Shown: piece after piece, positions 16,489-25,039 of the stretch | Numbering within the stretch: position 1 is the first letter of the stretch | Layout of the letters: each line of letters starts with the position of its first letter | Assembly: GCF_000739915.1 (NCBI RefSeq) | Contig: NZ_BBJT01000002.1 | Coordinates: 620,001-684,000, forward strand | DNA length: 64,000 bases | Reading direction: 5' to 3' | Origin: Paenibacillus chitinolyticus NBRC 15660 | Lineage (GTDB): Bacteria; Bacillota; Bacilli; Paenibacillales; NBRC-103111 | The notes under the pieces: generated by a model | Told to the model about the DNA's origin: nothing | Database searches by the model: none | Seen by the model: only the letters and a program-made list of their open reading frames with translations | Position numbers and translations under genes: made by a program

Positions 16489-17355
16489 TCAACCCTTGAA
16501 CGTATCCCGCCAGCCCAGCCAGCGTCTCTCCAAAGCGCGGACCGCGAGGTCCGATAATGAACCGACGCACGCGAACAGGATAATCCCGACGAATACGATA
16601 TCCGTATTCGAATACGTCCGGGCATCCTCGATCATGTATCCGATGCCCGCGCTCGTTCCCATCAGTTCGGCGAAAACGAGTACGAGCCACGAAACGCCCA
16701 TAGCCAGACGCAGACCGAGCAAAATGTGAGGCAGCGCGGAAGGGATAATGAGTTTCCTCAGCTGCTGAATGCGCGAATACCGCAAAATGCGGGTCACCTC
16801 GTAAAGCTTGGAATCCACACCCCGGATTCCCGTGAACGTATTGAGGTAGACCGGGAAAAAAGCGGCCAGCGAAATCATCAGAATTTTGCTGAATTCCCCG
16901 ATTCCGAACCACAGAATAAACAGCGGAATCAGCGCCAGCAGCGGAACCGTCTTCAGCATCTGGAGCGATGGGTCCAGCGTCCGTTCGATCATTTTGCCGA
17001 TTCCGGTGAACAGCCCGGTCAGAAGCCCGGCAAGCGCCCCAAGCCCAAAACCGCTTGCGGCCCGGACGAAGCTGACGCCGATATGCCGTAGCAGCTCGCC
17101 GTTCAGGCCCAGCTCGGCGAAGCGCCGGGCAATGTCTGAAGGCGTCGGCAGCTGCTCCTTTCCGACCAGCCCGCTCATTCCGGCCGCCTGCCATACCGCC
17201 AGCAGGACGAACGGGACAAGCAGGCCGTGCGTCCAGAACGGGAACACTCCGAGCCAGCCCAAGTCTTTGACCGTCCTGCCATAGACGTTCGGAGCCGTTT
17301 TGCCCGAAAACGTTTGGCCGGAGCCTTTTGCGGATACGGATACGGATTTCCCCAT
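16489..17355 (-). CDS. ssuC: SsuC/TauC-like ABC permease (second of tandem pair)
   Basis: 288-residue permease with about six membrane helices. Family motifs are LVPFVLLAVWQ, LPTPSDIARRF, the EAA-like loop YEVTRILRYSRIQQLRKLII and LPHILLGLRLAMGVSWLVLV with E in FAELMG. It is a paralogue of the gene immediately upstream with only 2 bp between them, so the transporter may use a permease heterodimer, whereas classic SsuC works as a homodimer. No ATPase gene is present between 15 and 19.3 kb. AGGA precedes ATG 17355. Confidence 0.9.
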   Translation of the reverse strand: MGKSVSVSAKGSGQTFSGKTAPNVYGRTVKDLGWLGVFPFWTHGLLVPFVLLAVWQAAGMSGLVGKEQLPTPSDIARRFAELGLNGELLRHIGVSFVRAASGFGLGALAGLLTGLFTGIGKMIERTLDPSLQMLKTVPLLALIPLFILWFGIGEFSKILMISLAAFFPVYLNTFTGIRGVDSKLYEVTRILRYSRIQQLRKLIIPSALPHILLGLRLAMGVSWLVLVFAELMGTSAGIGYMIEDARTYSNTDIVFVGIILFACVGSLSDLAVRALERRWLGWRDTFKG

Positions 17356-17357
17356 GC

Positions 17358-18215
17358 TTATCCTCCTTCCCCACGGAAGCTGTCTCTCCAGCGAAGCAGC
17401 CTGCGCTCGGCCAGAAGTACGAGCGAGTCGGACAGCTTGCCCATCACCGCGAACACGACAATACCGACGAACATAACCGTCGTGAGCGACATGGATCGGG
17501 CATCATTGATCATAAAACCGATGCCGGTGCTGGAGCCCATCATCTCGGCGACGACCAGCCCAAGCCATGCGACGCCGAGCGACAGCCGGGTGCCGAGCAG
17601 GATATTGGGCAGAGATGCGGGCATAATCAGCTTGGCGATCATCTGAAAACGGCTGAACTCAAGCACCCTGGCCACGTCGAACCATTTATTGTCCACCGAG
17701 CGTATCCCCAGGAAGGTTTGAATGTACAGCGGGAAAAAAGACCCTTTCGCAATCAGAAGAAGCTTGGATTCCTCCCCGAAGCCGAACCAGAGAATGAACA
17801 ACGGCGCGATTGCCAAATGCGGCAGCGTGCGCAACATTTGAAACATGGGATTCAGCAGTCTTTCCGCTTTGTACGAAAATCCGACCCACAACCCGGCCGC
17901 AAGTCCGAGACTCCCTCCCAGCAGAAAGCCCGACAGCACTCTCCAGGCCGAGACCCCGAGATTGCGGAACAGCTCCCCGCTGAGCAGCATCGCCCCGAAT
18001 TCGCCGAGTATATCGGCCGGGGTCGGCAGCAGGATGGGATTCAGCCACCCGGCGGAACCGGCGATCTGCCATCCTGCAAGCAGACTGAGGGGAAGCAGTA
18101 GTCCGGCGAGCCGGTTAACCGCAAGAAGAGATTTCTTGCGTGATTTTCCGGCCCCAGGCGTACCGCCGAACCGTTTGCCGTCCATAAGTTTGTTTCGGGT
18201 ACTCGCCGAAAGCAT
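17358..18215 (-). CDS. ssuC: SsuC/TauC-like ABC permease (first of tandem pair)
   Basis: 285-residue permease related to the following gene: LLPLSLLAGWQIAG, LLPTPADILGEF, FDVARVLEFSRFQMIAKLIM, LPNILLGTRLSLGVAWLGLVVAEMMG. It has a longer basic cytoplasmic N-terminus (GKSRKKS). ATG 18215 lies 23 bp after the binding-protein stop, with GAGAGG as ribosome site. The operon order is binding protein, permease, permease, monooxygenase. Confidence 0.9.
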   Translation of the reverse strand: MLSASTRNKLMDGKRFGGTPGAGKSRKKSLLAVNRLAGLLLPLSLLAGWQIAGSAGWLNPILLPTPADILGEFGAMLLSGELFRNLGVSAWRVLSGFLLGGSLGLAAGLWVGFSYKAERLLNPMFQMLRTLPHLAIAPLFILWFGFGEESKLLLIAKGSFFPLYIQTFLGIRSVDNKWFDVARVLEFSRFQMIAKLIMPASLPNILLGTRLSLGVAWLGLVVAEMMGSSTGIGFMINDARSMSLTTVMFVGIVVFAVMGKLSDSLVLLAERRLLRWRDSFRGEGG

Positions 18216-18238
18216 GTGCAGCGCCTCTCTTTCGGATC

Positions 18239-19258
18239 TTATTTGACCGCGGAGGCCGCTTTAAGAGCCTCTTCGATAAACGTGTTGTTGACGGCGTCGG
18301 CCACTTTGATCTTCTTGCGGATCGTTCCCGCCGATTCCTGAAAATCGGCCGTTTTCTGCAGCTCCGCAGCCGTTGCCTCACTGACCGGAATATTGATCGA
18401 TTTCGAACGTGTCAGCATACCCCCGACGACCGCTTCCGGTATTTTGTAATCCGCCGCATACCGTTTCAGAACTTCCGCGGAGTTCTGTTCTTCCCACAGC
18501 CTCGTCTTCTCAAGAACGGACAAATAGACGGTGGCGAGTTCCGGGTATTTATCCGCAATCTCTTTGCGTACGATGACGAAGGACGGGGCCAGAACACCCA
18601 AAGTCTCCCCTTCGGCCAGCACTTTTCCTTTTCCCGTCAACGTGTTGACGGTAATATACGGGTCCCAGGTCGCCCAGGCGTCTACCTTGCCGGAGTCGAA
18701 GGCGGGCTGCGCTTCGTTCGGCTGCAGCTGGATGACCTGAACGTCCGCAGGATTAACCCCGGCATCGTGCAATCCCCGGGTCAGCAGATTGTAAGCGTTG
18801 CTGCCCTTCGTAACGGCAACCTTCCTGCCCTTCAAATCCCGGATATCCTTGAGCGGGCTGTTCGCCGGAACGATAATGGCCGTATTCCGCTTGCCGTCGA
18901 GTATCTGGGAAATCATTTCGAACTTGATTCCGGCCGATTGGGCGGCGATGACCGGCATATTGCCGAGGGAAGCGAAATCCAATTTGTCCGAGGCCATCGC
19001 TTCCGTCATGGGCGGACCGCTTTGAAATTCCGCCCATTCGACTTTTACGCCAAGCGGTTCGTAGGCTTTCTCGAACCATTTCTCTTCCCTCGCTTTGGCG
19101 TACATGCCCCCGCTTCCCTGGACGCCGAGCTTAAGGGTGAGCCCCTTATAATCCGGCTTGCCTCCGTTTGCGGATGGGGACGTTTCTCCATTTTTGGCGC
19201 AGCCGGCCGCAATCAGAACCGTAACAAACAGAAGCAGCGCCGTTGTCCATATTTTCAT
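18239..19258 (-). CDS. ssuA: Sulfonate-type ABC solute-binding lipoprotein
   Basis: 339-residue lipoprotein; the signal ends in lipobox IAAGC with Cys20. NMT1/SsuA-type periplasmic-binding fold: LKLGVQGSGGMYAKA, DFASLGNMPVIAAQSAG, LKGRKVAVTKGSNAYNLL, KVDAWATWDPYI. It binds an aliphatic sulfonate, taurine or similar compound; the ligand cannot be read from sequence. It is the first gene of the operon, with a good promoter 236 bp upstream (19494-19523) and a GGAGGAGAG site before ATG 19258. Confidence 0.9.
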   Translation of the reverse strand: MKIWTTALLLFVTVLIAAGCAKNGETSPSANGGKPDYKGLTLKLGVQGSGGMYAKAREEKWFEKAYEPLGVKVEWAEFQSGPPMTEAMASDKLDFASLGNMPVIAAQSAGIKFEMISQILDGKRNTAIIVPANSPLKDIRDLKGRKVAVTKGSNAYNLLTRGLHDAGVNPADVQVIQLQPNEAQPAFDSGKVDAWATWDPYITVNTLTGKGKVLAEGETLGVLAPSFVIVRKEIADKYPELATVYLSVLEKTRLWEEQNSAEVLKRYAADYKIPEAVVGGMLTRSKSINIPVSEATAAELQKTADFQESAGTIRKKIKVADAVNNTFIEEALKAASAVK

Positions 19259-19464
19259 ATTCGTATCTCTCCTCCGTATGATTTCAAATTTACGCCGGAT
19301 ATTAAAACAACAAAATCGATCCGTTTAATTGGTTTTAAGAAATAAAAAATGGCCGCAGGACTAAAGCAGGTTCGTTCCCCGCTTGTTTGCCTACCGCCAA
19401 TCTCCAGTTGTCTGGTCGAATGCGTTAAGAGATCTGGATTTGAATTCGGTTTTTTGTTCCACAA
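19255..19464 (-). other. Open frame in the sulfonate operon leader, overlaps ssuA start
   Basis: A 69-codon frame (GTG start) lies entirely in the long leader and ends 4 bp inside ssuA. It has no good ribosome site and I do not recognise the product. It may be non-coding leader RNA; no known riboswitch consensus was found in it. Confidence 0.15.
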
Positions 19465-19493
19465 CCTGAATATTCATTCGGTTTGTTACCAGC

Positions 19494-19523
19494 ATTGTAT
19501 CAGGCTGAAAAGAAGACTGTCAA
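19494..19523 (-). promoter_or_regulatory. Sigma-A promoter of the sulfonate operon
   Basis: Minus strand TTGACA, 18 bp, TACAAT. The predicted start near 19487 gives a leader of about 230 nt before ssuA. Confidence 0.75.
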
Positions 19524-19556
19524 CAACTTTTTCCTATCGGTTAAATCGGAATTGAA

Positions 19557-20153
19557 TCAAGCTTCAAAAAACCGGATCAGCGCGTCCGCGTCAATCGATA
19601 CGGGAATTTCGAAACCCGGCGCCCTCTGCAGGGTCAGACCTTGAATCAGACTCACATAATAAAAAGCGAGCTGCAGCGGATCGCCGGCTATAATATCCCC
19701 CCGGCCTTGTCCATCCTTCATAATGCGAGCGATCGGCTGAAGATTGGCCGTAAACCGGTCCGTGACGGCCTGCCTGATCTCCGCCGGGACGGTTTCGGTC
19801 GTCCGTGCGCTCTGCAGCATGATCGTGTAGGCCCAATTGATCGGATTGGCAAGCCAGCCCGCGGCGAATTCGTGCAGCTTAACCAGCGGCGGCATCGTTT
19901 GCTCGTCGGCAAGTTCCGCCGCTCTCTTTCCGTAATCGAGCTGTCCGCGCTTTAACACGTCGGCGAAAATCTCGTCTTTGGAGCTGAAATAATGGTACAT
20001 CGTGCCGATGCTGATGCCGGCCGCCTTTGCGATATCGCTGATGCTCGCGGCACCGAATCCTTTTGACGAAATGACCGTTATGGCTGCGTCCAGAATGAGC
20101 TGAACCCGTTCTTCTCTGACGCGTAAATCCCGTTCCGCATTTCTCGGCGACAC
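19557..20153 (-). CDS. TetR/AcrR-family regulator
   Basis: 198 residues. The N-terminal TetR helix-turn-helix (about 15-62) is ILDAAITVISSKGFGAASIS, DIAKAAGISIGTMYHYFSSK, DEIFADVL; the C-terminal ligand domain is unassigned. GTG 20153 follows AAGGAGGGAACCGG. It lies directly upstream of the sulfonate operon promoter, on the same strand, and downstream of the amino-acid importer terminator, so it may control either. The target and inducer are unknown. Confidence 0.88.
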   Translation of the reverse strand: MSPRNAERDLRVREERVQLILDAAITVISSKGFGAASISDIAKAAGISIGTMYHYFSSKDEIFADVLKRGQLDYGKRAAELADEQTMPPLVKLHEFAAGWLANPINWAYTIMLQSARTTETVPAEIRQAVTDRFTANLQPIARIMKDGQGRGDIIAGDPLQLAFYYVSLIQGLTLQRAPGFEIPVSIDADALIRFFEA

Positions 20154-20263
20154 CCGGTTCCCTCCTTACGGACTGCTCCGTATTTACTGGCTTCCCTGCG
20201 TCTATGATAATCAACCCGACCTCAAAAGCCAAGAGCATCGGATCGCACAGGCTCATCGGACGT

Positions 20264-20307
20264 AAAAAAAAGCATCCCTTCTCCCTGGTTCGGAAGAGGG
20301 GGATGCT
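20264..20307 (-). terminator. Terminator of the amino-acid importer operon
   Basis: The minus-strand stem AGCATCCC/GGGATGCT is followed by eight T residues, 16 bp past the binding-protein stop. Confidence 0.8.
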
Positions 20308-20322
20308 ATGCACTTGCGCCGC

Positions 20323-21210
20323 TTACAGTTTGCCGCCTTCAGTAATGACGTCGTTCGGATCGGTACTTGCGCCGAGCTCCTCTTTTACGTACGTATTGTA
20401 AAGCTTCAGCAGAAACTTCTCCTGCCCGAGCGTTTCCAGCTCCTTGTTCACCCAGTCCCGGAGCTCGGTATTCCCTTTCTTGACCGCCGGAGCGATCGGC
20501 GCTTCTTTCTCCAGCTTCTCCGGGATAAGCGTGAAGCCGGGGTTCTGGCGGGACCAGGCGAAGAGAACGAAATTATCCTGCGCATAGCCGTCTCCGCGCC
20601 CGTCTTTCAGCGCTTGCAGCGATTCGGTATTTCTCTCGTACTTTACCAGCTCTACGTCCGGGCGGTTTTTAGTCAGAAACAGATCGGCGGTCGTGCCCTT
20701 CGTGACGATAATTTTTTTGCCCTTCAGATCGGCCAGCGTCTTAAGCCCGCTTTTCTCGGATACGAGCACCTGTGTCGCCACTTTCATCGTGGGATTCGTA
20801 AAATCCACCGCTTCCTTGCGCTCGTCGGTCACCGTCATATTCGCCACAATGAGATCCACCTTATCGCTTTGCAGAAACGGGATGCGGCTGGCGGGCTCGA
20901 CCGTCACGAACTCGATCTTCGATTCGTCTCCGAGCAGATCCTTCGCAAAACGTTTGGCCAGATCGCTGTCGAAGCCGATCTTATTCCCTTTGTCGTCGGT
21001 AAAGCCGAACGGGGGCTTGTCCGTGAATACGCCTACGATCAGCTTGCCCCGGTCTTTGATTTTCCCGATACTTCCTCCGCCGCTCTCTCCGGCCGATGCG
21101 GGTTTGGCTCCGCTTCTCGTTGCGTCTTTCGAATCTTTGACGGCTCCGCAAGCAGCCAATACGCCCGCAAGCAGAAGAACCGCCGCCCATATGGCGATTG
21201 TTTTTCTCAT
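20323..21210 (-). CDS. Polar amino-acid ABC solute-binding lipoprotein
   Basis: 295-residue family 3 solute-binding protein. Lipobox LAAC with Cys21, then KLIVGVFTDKPPFGFTDDKG, IGFDSDLAKRFAKDLLG, PFLQSDKVDLIVANMTVTDERKEAVDFTNP, LKGKKIIVTKGTTADLFL. These are the usual GlnH/TcyA/FliY elements for a small polar amino acid; cystine is possible given the sulfur genes nearby, but not proven. ATG 21210 overlaps the ATPase stop by 4 bp (ATGA), which decides the start against an in-frame one at 21321. Confidence 0.93.
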   Translation of the reverse strand: MRKTIAIWAAVLLLAGVLAACGAVKDSKDATRSGAKPASAGESGGGSIGKIKDRGKLIVGVFTDKPPFGFTDDKGNKIGFDSDLAKRFAKDLLGDESKIEFVTVEPASRIPFLQSDKVDLIVANMTVTDERKEAVDFTNPTMKVATQVLVSEKSGLKTLADLKGKKIIVTKGTTADLFLTKNRPDVELVKYERNTESLQALKDGRGDGYAQDNFVLFAWSRQNPGFTLIPEKLEKEAPIAPAVKKGNTELRDWVNKELETLGQEKFLLKLYNTYVKEELGASTDPNDVITEGGKL

Positions 21211-21974
21211 ACTTCTTCTCTCCCTTTTCCGGTCTCTATTTCGAAAAAACGATTTAAAAATTGCCGTGCGCGGCCGCTTTGCGGACGGTTGAAAAAAGCG
21301 TCCGGAGGCGCGATTTCGCAAATTTCGCCCCCGTCCATAAAAACGATCCGGTCGGCAACCGCCCGGGCGAATCTCATCTCGTGAGTCACGATGAGCATGG
21401 TCATGCCCTCACGGGCCAAGTCCAGCATCACCTCCAGCACTTCTTTCACCATCTCGGGATCGAGCGCCGCCGTGACTTCGTCGAACAGCATCACCTCGGG
21501 CCGCATGCAAAGCGCCCGGACGATGGCGATCCGCTGCTGCTGGCCGCCCGATAGCTGACGGGGATAAGCGTTCTTTTTATCCAGCAGGCCAACGCGCGAC
21601 AGCAGCTTCTCCGCATCCGCGGCCGCTTCGCGCCGGCTCCGTTTTTGTACTTTCAGCGGTCCCAGCAAAATATTATCGAGCACCGTCATATGCGGGAACA
21701 GATGATAGCTCTGAAAAACCATGCCGATTTTCTGCCGGGTTACCCGCCACGGCACTTTTCCGGCGTTCAGGTCTTCCCCTTTAAACAAAAGGGTGCCGCC
21801 CTGTATCGGTTCGAGCCCGTTCAAACACCGGAGCAGCGTGCTTTTGCCGCACCCGCTGGGGCCCAGAATGACGACGACCTCCCCGGCTGCCACATCCAGA
21901 TCAATCCGCTTGAGCACACGGTGCCCGTCGAACGATTTCTCCACTTGTCTAAGCTGCAGAAGCCTTTCCCCCAT
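21207..21974 (-). CDS. Amino-acid ABC transporter ATPase, GlnQ-like
   Basis: 255-residue ATPase. Walker A GPSGCGKST, Q-loop VFQSYHLFPHMTV, signature LSGGQQQR, Walker B VMLFDEV with catalytic Glu, switch His in IVTHEM. The position after the Walker B Glu is Val where Pro is usual (DEVTAALDPE), a mild variant. ATG 21974 has AAGGAGG and fits the family start MGERLLQLRQVEKSF. It is the third gene of the four-gene importer. Confidence 0.94.
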   Translation of the reverse strand: MGERLLQLRQVEKSFDGHRVLKRIDLDVAAGEVVVILGPSGCGKSTLLRCLNGLEPIQGGTLLFKGEDLNAGKVPWRVTRQKIGMVFQSYHLFPHMTVLDNILLGPLKVQKRSRREAAADAEKLLSRVGLLDKKNAYPRQLSGGQQQRIAIVRALCMRPEVMLFDEVTAALDPEMVKEVLEVMLDLAREGMTMLIVTHEMRFARAVADRIVFMDGGEICEIAPPDAFFNRPQSGRARQFLNRFFEIETGKGREEV

Positions 21975-22003
21975 AAGAACCTCCTTTCCGGCCGTACAGC
22001 AGG

Positions 22004-22672
22004 CTAGCCCGCCCATCTTTTTTCCAGTCTTCGCGAGAACACGGACAGCGGGTAGCATAAGGCAAAATACAGCAGAGCCATCAAGCCGTAAATAACGACG
22101 GAGGCGTAGGAAAGCGTGTAATGGCGTTCAATGATCTGCTGGCCCGATTTGATCAGTTCCGGCACACCCACCAGCACCGTCAGAGAACTTGTCATGACAA
22201 TCCGCGTAAAAACGTTGATCGCCGGCGGCGCCATACGCCTGACCGCCTGCGGGACAAGTACGTAAACCAGCAGCTGCCGCCCGCTCAGTCCCAAGGATTT
22301 CGCGGCCTCCGTCTGCCCTTTGGGGAGAGACTGCAGGGCTCCCCGGACAATTTCCCCGATTTCGGTCATCCCCCACAGCGACAGGACAAGCAGGGCCGAA
22401 GCGAATGCGGGAAGATGAATGTCGAACAGAATCGGCAGCCCGAAGAAAAAGAAAAACAGCCAAACCAGGATCGGAACGCTGCGGACCAGCTCTAGAATCA
22501 CTCTGGACAGCAGACGCGGGAGAAGCAGCCGCGAAGTTCTAAGCAGCCCGAAACCGATTCCTCCGGCCACGCTGAACACAATGGTCAGAAGCGAGATCCG
22601 CAGCGTCGCCCACAGCCCTTCCCCAAGCTGAGGCAGGCTCCTAAAGAGAAGCTCATAAGCCGAAAGCGCCAT
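22004..22672 (-). CDS. Amino-acid ABC permease (second)
   Basis: 222-residue His/Glu/Gln/Arg/opine-family permease. The helices carry LRISLLTIVFSVAGGIGFGLL and VRSVPILVWLFFFFFGLP; the EAA loop is EAAKSLGLSGRQLLVYVLVPQAVRRMAPP. The first 20 bp overlap the preceding permease gene, indicating coupled translation. It works with the upstream permease as a heterodimer under the shared ATPase. Confidence 0.92.
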   Translation of the reverse strand: MALSAYELLFRSLPQLGEGLWATLRISLLTIVFSVAGGIGFGLLRTSRLLLPRLLSRVILELVRSVPILVWLFFFFFGLPILFDIHLPAFASALLVLSLWGMTEIGEIVRGALQSLPKGQTEAAKSLGLSGRQLLVYVLVPQAVRRMAPPAINVFTRIVMTSSLTVLVGVPELIKSGQQIIERHYTLSYASVVIYGLMALLYFALCYPLSVFSRRLEKRWAG

Positions 22673-23318
22673 GCCGGTACCTCCTTTCCAGGTAACCGAG
22701 CAGAAAGGACAGCGGCAGAAAAATAACGAGATAACAGAGCGTCATCATCAGAAGCATCTCGTAGGTTTTGTAATAGAGCGAAATGTAACTGGTCGTCGTA
22801 TAAAGCAGCTCCGGTACCGCAATCGCCGACACGACCGTTGTTTCTTTCAGCAGGAAAATAAAGTTCGCGAATAACGACGGGATGGAAATCCGCAGCGCCT
22901 GCGGCAGGATGACATACCGGAACAGCTGCCATTTCGAAAGCCCGATGGCAAGCCCCGATTCCGACTGCGACTTCTCTACGGCCTCCATGCCCGAACGGAA
23001 CACCTCCGTAAAATAGCCGCCGCCCAGGAAGGACATCGCAATAAAAACCGTCGTCATCGCGGACAATTTTATCCCCAGCTGCGGCAAGGCGAAATACAGA
23101 AAAAACAACTGGATAAGCAGCGGGGTGTTTCTCGCTAATTCAATATGCAGCCGGACGGCCCAGGTCAAGGGACGGATGCGGAAAAACAAAATAAACGAAT
23201 GAATAACAGCCACGAAAAGGGAAAAAAAGATGGCGATGCCCCCGATTCTGAGCGTTTCCCCTCCGGCTCGCACAAAATCGGGCAGATGTTTCCACATAAA
23301 GTCCGTATCGAGATGCAC
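22653..23318 (-). CDS. Amino-acid ABC permease (first)
   Basis: 221-residue permease of the same family: GGETLRIGGIAIFFSLFVAV, ARNTPLLIQLFFLYFALPQLG and the loop SGLAIGLSKWQLFRYVILPQ. It starts at GTG 23318 behind AGGAGGGG and is the first gene of the importer operon. About 230 bp of leader precede it, containing a terminator-like hairpin (23419-23464). Confidence 0.92.
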   Translation of the reverse strand: MHLDTDFMWKHLPDFVRAGGETLRIGGIAIFFSLFVAVIHSFILFFRIRPLTWAVRLHIELARNTPLLIQLFFLYFALPQLGIKLSAMTTVFIAMSFLGGGYFTEVFRSGMEAVEKSQSESGLAIGLSKWQLFRYVILPQALRISIPSLFANFIFLLKETTVVSAIAVPELLYTTTSYISLYYKTYEMLLMMTLCYLVIFLPLSFLLGYLERRYRHGAFGL

Positions 23319-23418
23319 AATTCCCCTCCTAGTATTAATCCTTCTATTCGTACCCGATTACAAGGTTTAAAGACAGCCTTATACCGGATCGGAATTTCCT
23401 CCCACCTCCCGTGTACAT

Positions 23419-23464
23419 AAAAAACAGCCCGCGGCTATCACCTGATGGGTCCGCCTGAGGCTGT
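23419..23464 (-). terminator. Terminator-like hairpin in the amino-acid operon leader
   Basis: Minus strand ACAGCC, then GCGG, loop, CCGC, GGCTGT and TTTTTT. It lies between a good promoter (23530-23557) and the first permease, so it may be an attenuator. It could instead end the transcript of the acetyltransferase gene upstream. Confidence 0.6.
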
Positions 23465-23529
23465 CTGGATAGGAAAAAAGTCATGCTGTTCAACCCCGCA
23501 CGGAGCAGGACGATGCCTTATTTCCATAT

Positions 23530-23557
23530 TTTATAACATATTTTTCCAAGCTGTCAA
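23530..23557 (-). promoter_or_regulatory. Sigma-A promoter of the amino-acid importer
   Basis: Minus strand TTGACA, 16 bp, TATAAA, in the gap between the acetyltransferase stop and the leader hairpin. Confidence 0.65.
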
Positions 23558-23579
23558 CTTGGTTTTATTGCTCTTCTCT

Positions 23580-23981
23580 TTAAACCAATTCGGAAATATA
23601 GAGCGGAACGGCTCCCTTCTCTGCCCGGAACCCAAGCGAACGGTAAAAGGACTCCGCTTCCGCGTAAGAAATCAGCACTTTTGTTTTGTATTCCCTATAC
23701 TTGCCGAGAATCTCGGTCATCAGCTCTTTGCCGATCCCCTGATTCTGGTAATCCGGCCTCACCAGCATGTAATGAAAATATGCCGTCATTACCCCGTCAG
23801 AAAGGGCGTTGACCAGCCCGACCAGCTTATCGCCGTGCCAGGCCGTCACGACCGAGTGGGAATTCAGAATCGCCTGATGCAGCTCTTCAGGGTGTTTTCC
23901 CGATTCCCAATCTACGGACAGGAACAACTGCCGGAGCTTGTCTGCATCGACTTCGTTGGAATGACTATAGCGGATGTCCAA
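23580..23981 (-). CDS. GNAT-family N-acetyltransferase
   Basis: 133-residue acetyl-CoA-dependent acetyltransferase. Motif A is YFHYMLVRPDYQNQGIGKEL (Q/RxxGxG/A variant QNQGIG), and the family C-terminal part is AESFYRSLGFRAEKGAVPLY. Start TTG 23981 follows AAGGAGG. It is the last gene of the PadR operon, 24 bp after the VOC gene. The acceptor substrate is unknown. Confidence 0.88.
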   Translation of the reverse strand: MDIRYSHSNEVDADKLRQLFLSVDWESGKHPEELHQAILNSHSVVTAWHGDKLVGLVNALSDGVMTAYFHYMLVRPDYQNQGIGKELMTEILGKYREYKTKVLISYAEAESFYRSLGFRAEKGAVPLYISELV

Positions 23982-24005
23982 TTAGATGAATCCTCCTTGA
24001 CGGTT

Positions 24006-24344
24006 TCAGCTCAGCACCTCAACGACAAAGCCGCCCGGGGCTTTTACATAAAATGTCCAGCCGTGCATTCTTTGAGGCGGCTCCACATCGAACCCGTCCT
24101 CTCTCAGACGCCGGTTGATCTCGTTTACCTTCTCTTCGCTTTCCTGGATAAAACCGATGTGAAACGTTTTCGGATAGCTGACTTCCGCGCCTTTCATCAG
24201 GGTCAGGACCGCTCCGTTGTCATCGGACAATACCGCGAATGCGCTTCCGCGCGTACTCCGCGTTGTCAAACCGAAATACGTTTCCAGAAAAGCCTGGGAC
24301 GCCGGGACGTCCGTAACCGTCAAATTAAGATGGTTCAGCTTCAT
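24006..24344 (-). CDS. VOC-family (glyoxalase/bleomycin-resistance fold) protein
   Basis: 112 residues. Paired beta-alpha-beta-beta-beta units: LNHLNLTVTDVPASQAFLET, TLMKGAEVSYPKTFHIGF, GWTFYVKAPGGFVVEVLS. The metal-ligand positions (His in LNHLNL, His in FHIGF, Glu in VVEVL) are kept, so a divalent-metal enzyme is plausible. ATG 24344 is preferred over GTG 24353 for ribosome-site spacing. Function unknown; PadR operon member. Confidence 0.85.
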   Translation of the reverse strand: MKLNHLNLTVTDVPASQAFLETYFGLTTRSTRGSAFAVLSDDNGAVLTLMKGAEVSYPKTFHIGFIQESEEKVNEINRRLREDGFDVEPPQRMHGWTFYVKAPGGFVVEVLS

Positions 24345-24396
24345 CTTCCGCACCGCCTTTGAACAGATTTGAAATGCGTGATCCGTTCTTTATAGT

Positions 24397-25017
24397 CTAC
24401 ACCCTTTTGTATTCCTCCGCACCCAATTCCTGGATACGGTTCAGCACGGACTCCCACTCCCGTCTCATCAGTTCCCGCATGTATACATCGTCCAGCATTT
24501 CCTGATGAATGGAAATCGTGGTCCCTCCCGACTTTGCGGCCGTGAAGGTAATTTGAAGACGTGAGGGATTCGGCCATTCCTTACGCTTCCAAGTCATCCG
24601 GAGCTTTCGAAACGGATCGACCACGGTAAGTTTCCCCGTAATGCCTTCGGCGGAAGCAAATTACGCCCCTTTCTCCAATGGAAACGCGGACACGCTTCCG
24701 ATCCACAACGCCAATCCTTCCCTCGAAGTCAGATAGTTCCAGGCTAGCGGAACGGATATCGCAGCCGTTTTTCTTACCCCGATCTGAACGCCGGCGTCCT
24801 TTGTCACACCGACGGGAGTCCTGCCCAAATAGGGAGCGTACATGGCAGCCAGCCATTCTCCCCACTCGCCTGAAACGCCGTAACAGCGGCAAATGTGATC
24901 CCTGATTTCCTCGTGCGACCAAAGCTCGTTCACGGAACGCTGGAGCTTGACGACCCATTCTTCCCAGGTAATCCCCGTTTCCATCCGAATGTTTTCTTTA
25001 AAAAGTGCTCCGGGCAT
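24397..25017 (-). pseudogene. SRPBCC/AHSA1-like gene split by an in-frame stop
   Basis: Two segments in the same frame together make one START-like (AHSA1) protein of about 206 residues. The first half (25017 to 24664) ends with VPLAWNYLTSREGLALWIGS and then FPLEKGA; the stop TAA occupies 24661-24663, and the frame then continues as FASAEGITGKLTVVDPFRKL to 24397. Only one base change (T for A in an expected Lys codon) would restore it. Start ATG 25017 has AGGAGG, 22 bp after the amidase. It is either a true nonsense mutation or a sequencing error. The family binds hydrophobic ligands or Hsp90-like partners. Confidence 0.85.
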
Positions 25018-25039
25018 ACCCGTTCCTCCTGACAGTTAG

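Noticed and set aside
16451-17374. 307-codon frame overlapping the ssuC-like gene on the same strand
   Set aside because: A different frame with no domain; the permease frame carries all family motifs.
19259-19490. S-box (SAM) riboswitch or T-box in the sulfonate operon leader
   Set aside because: No GAGGGACTGGCCC, GCAACC or T-box GGTGG core was found.
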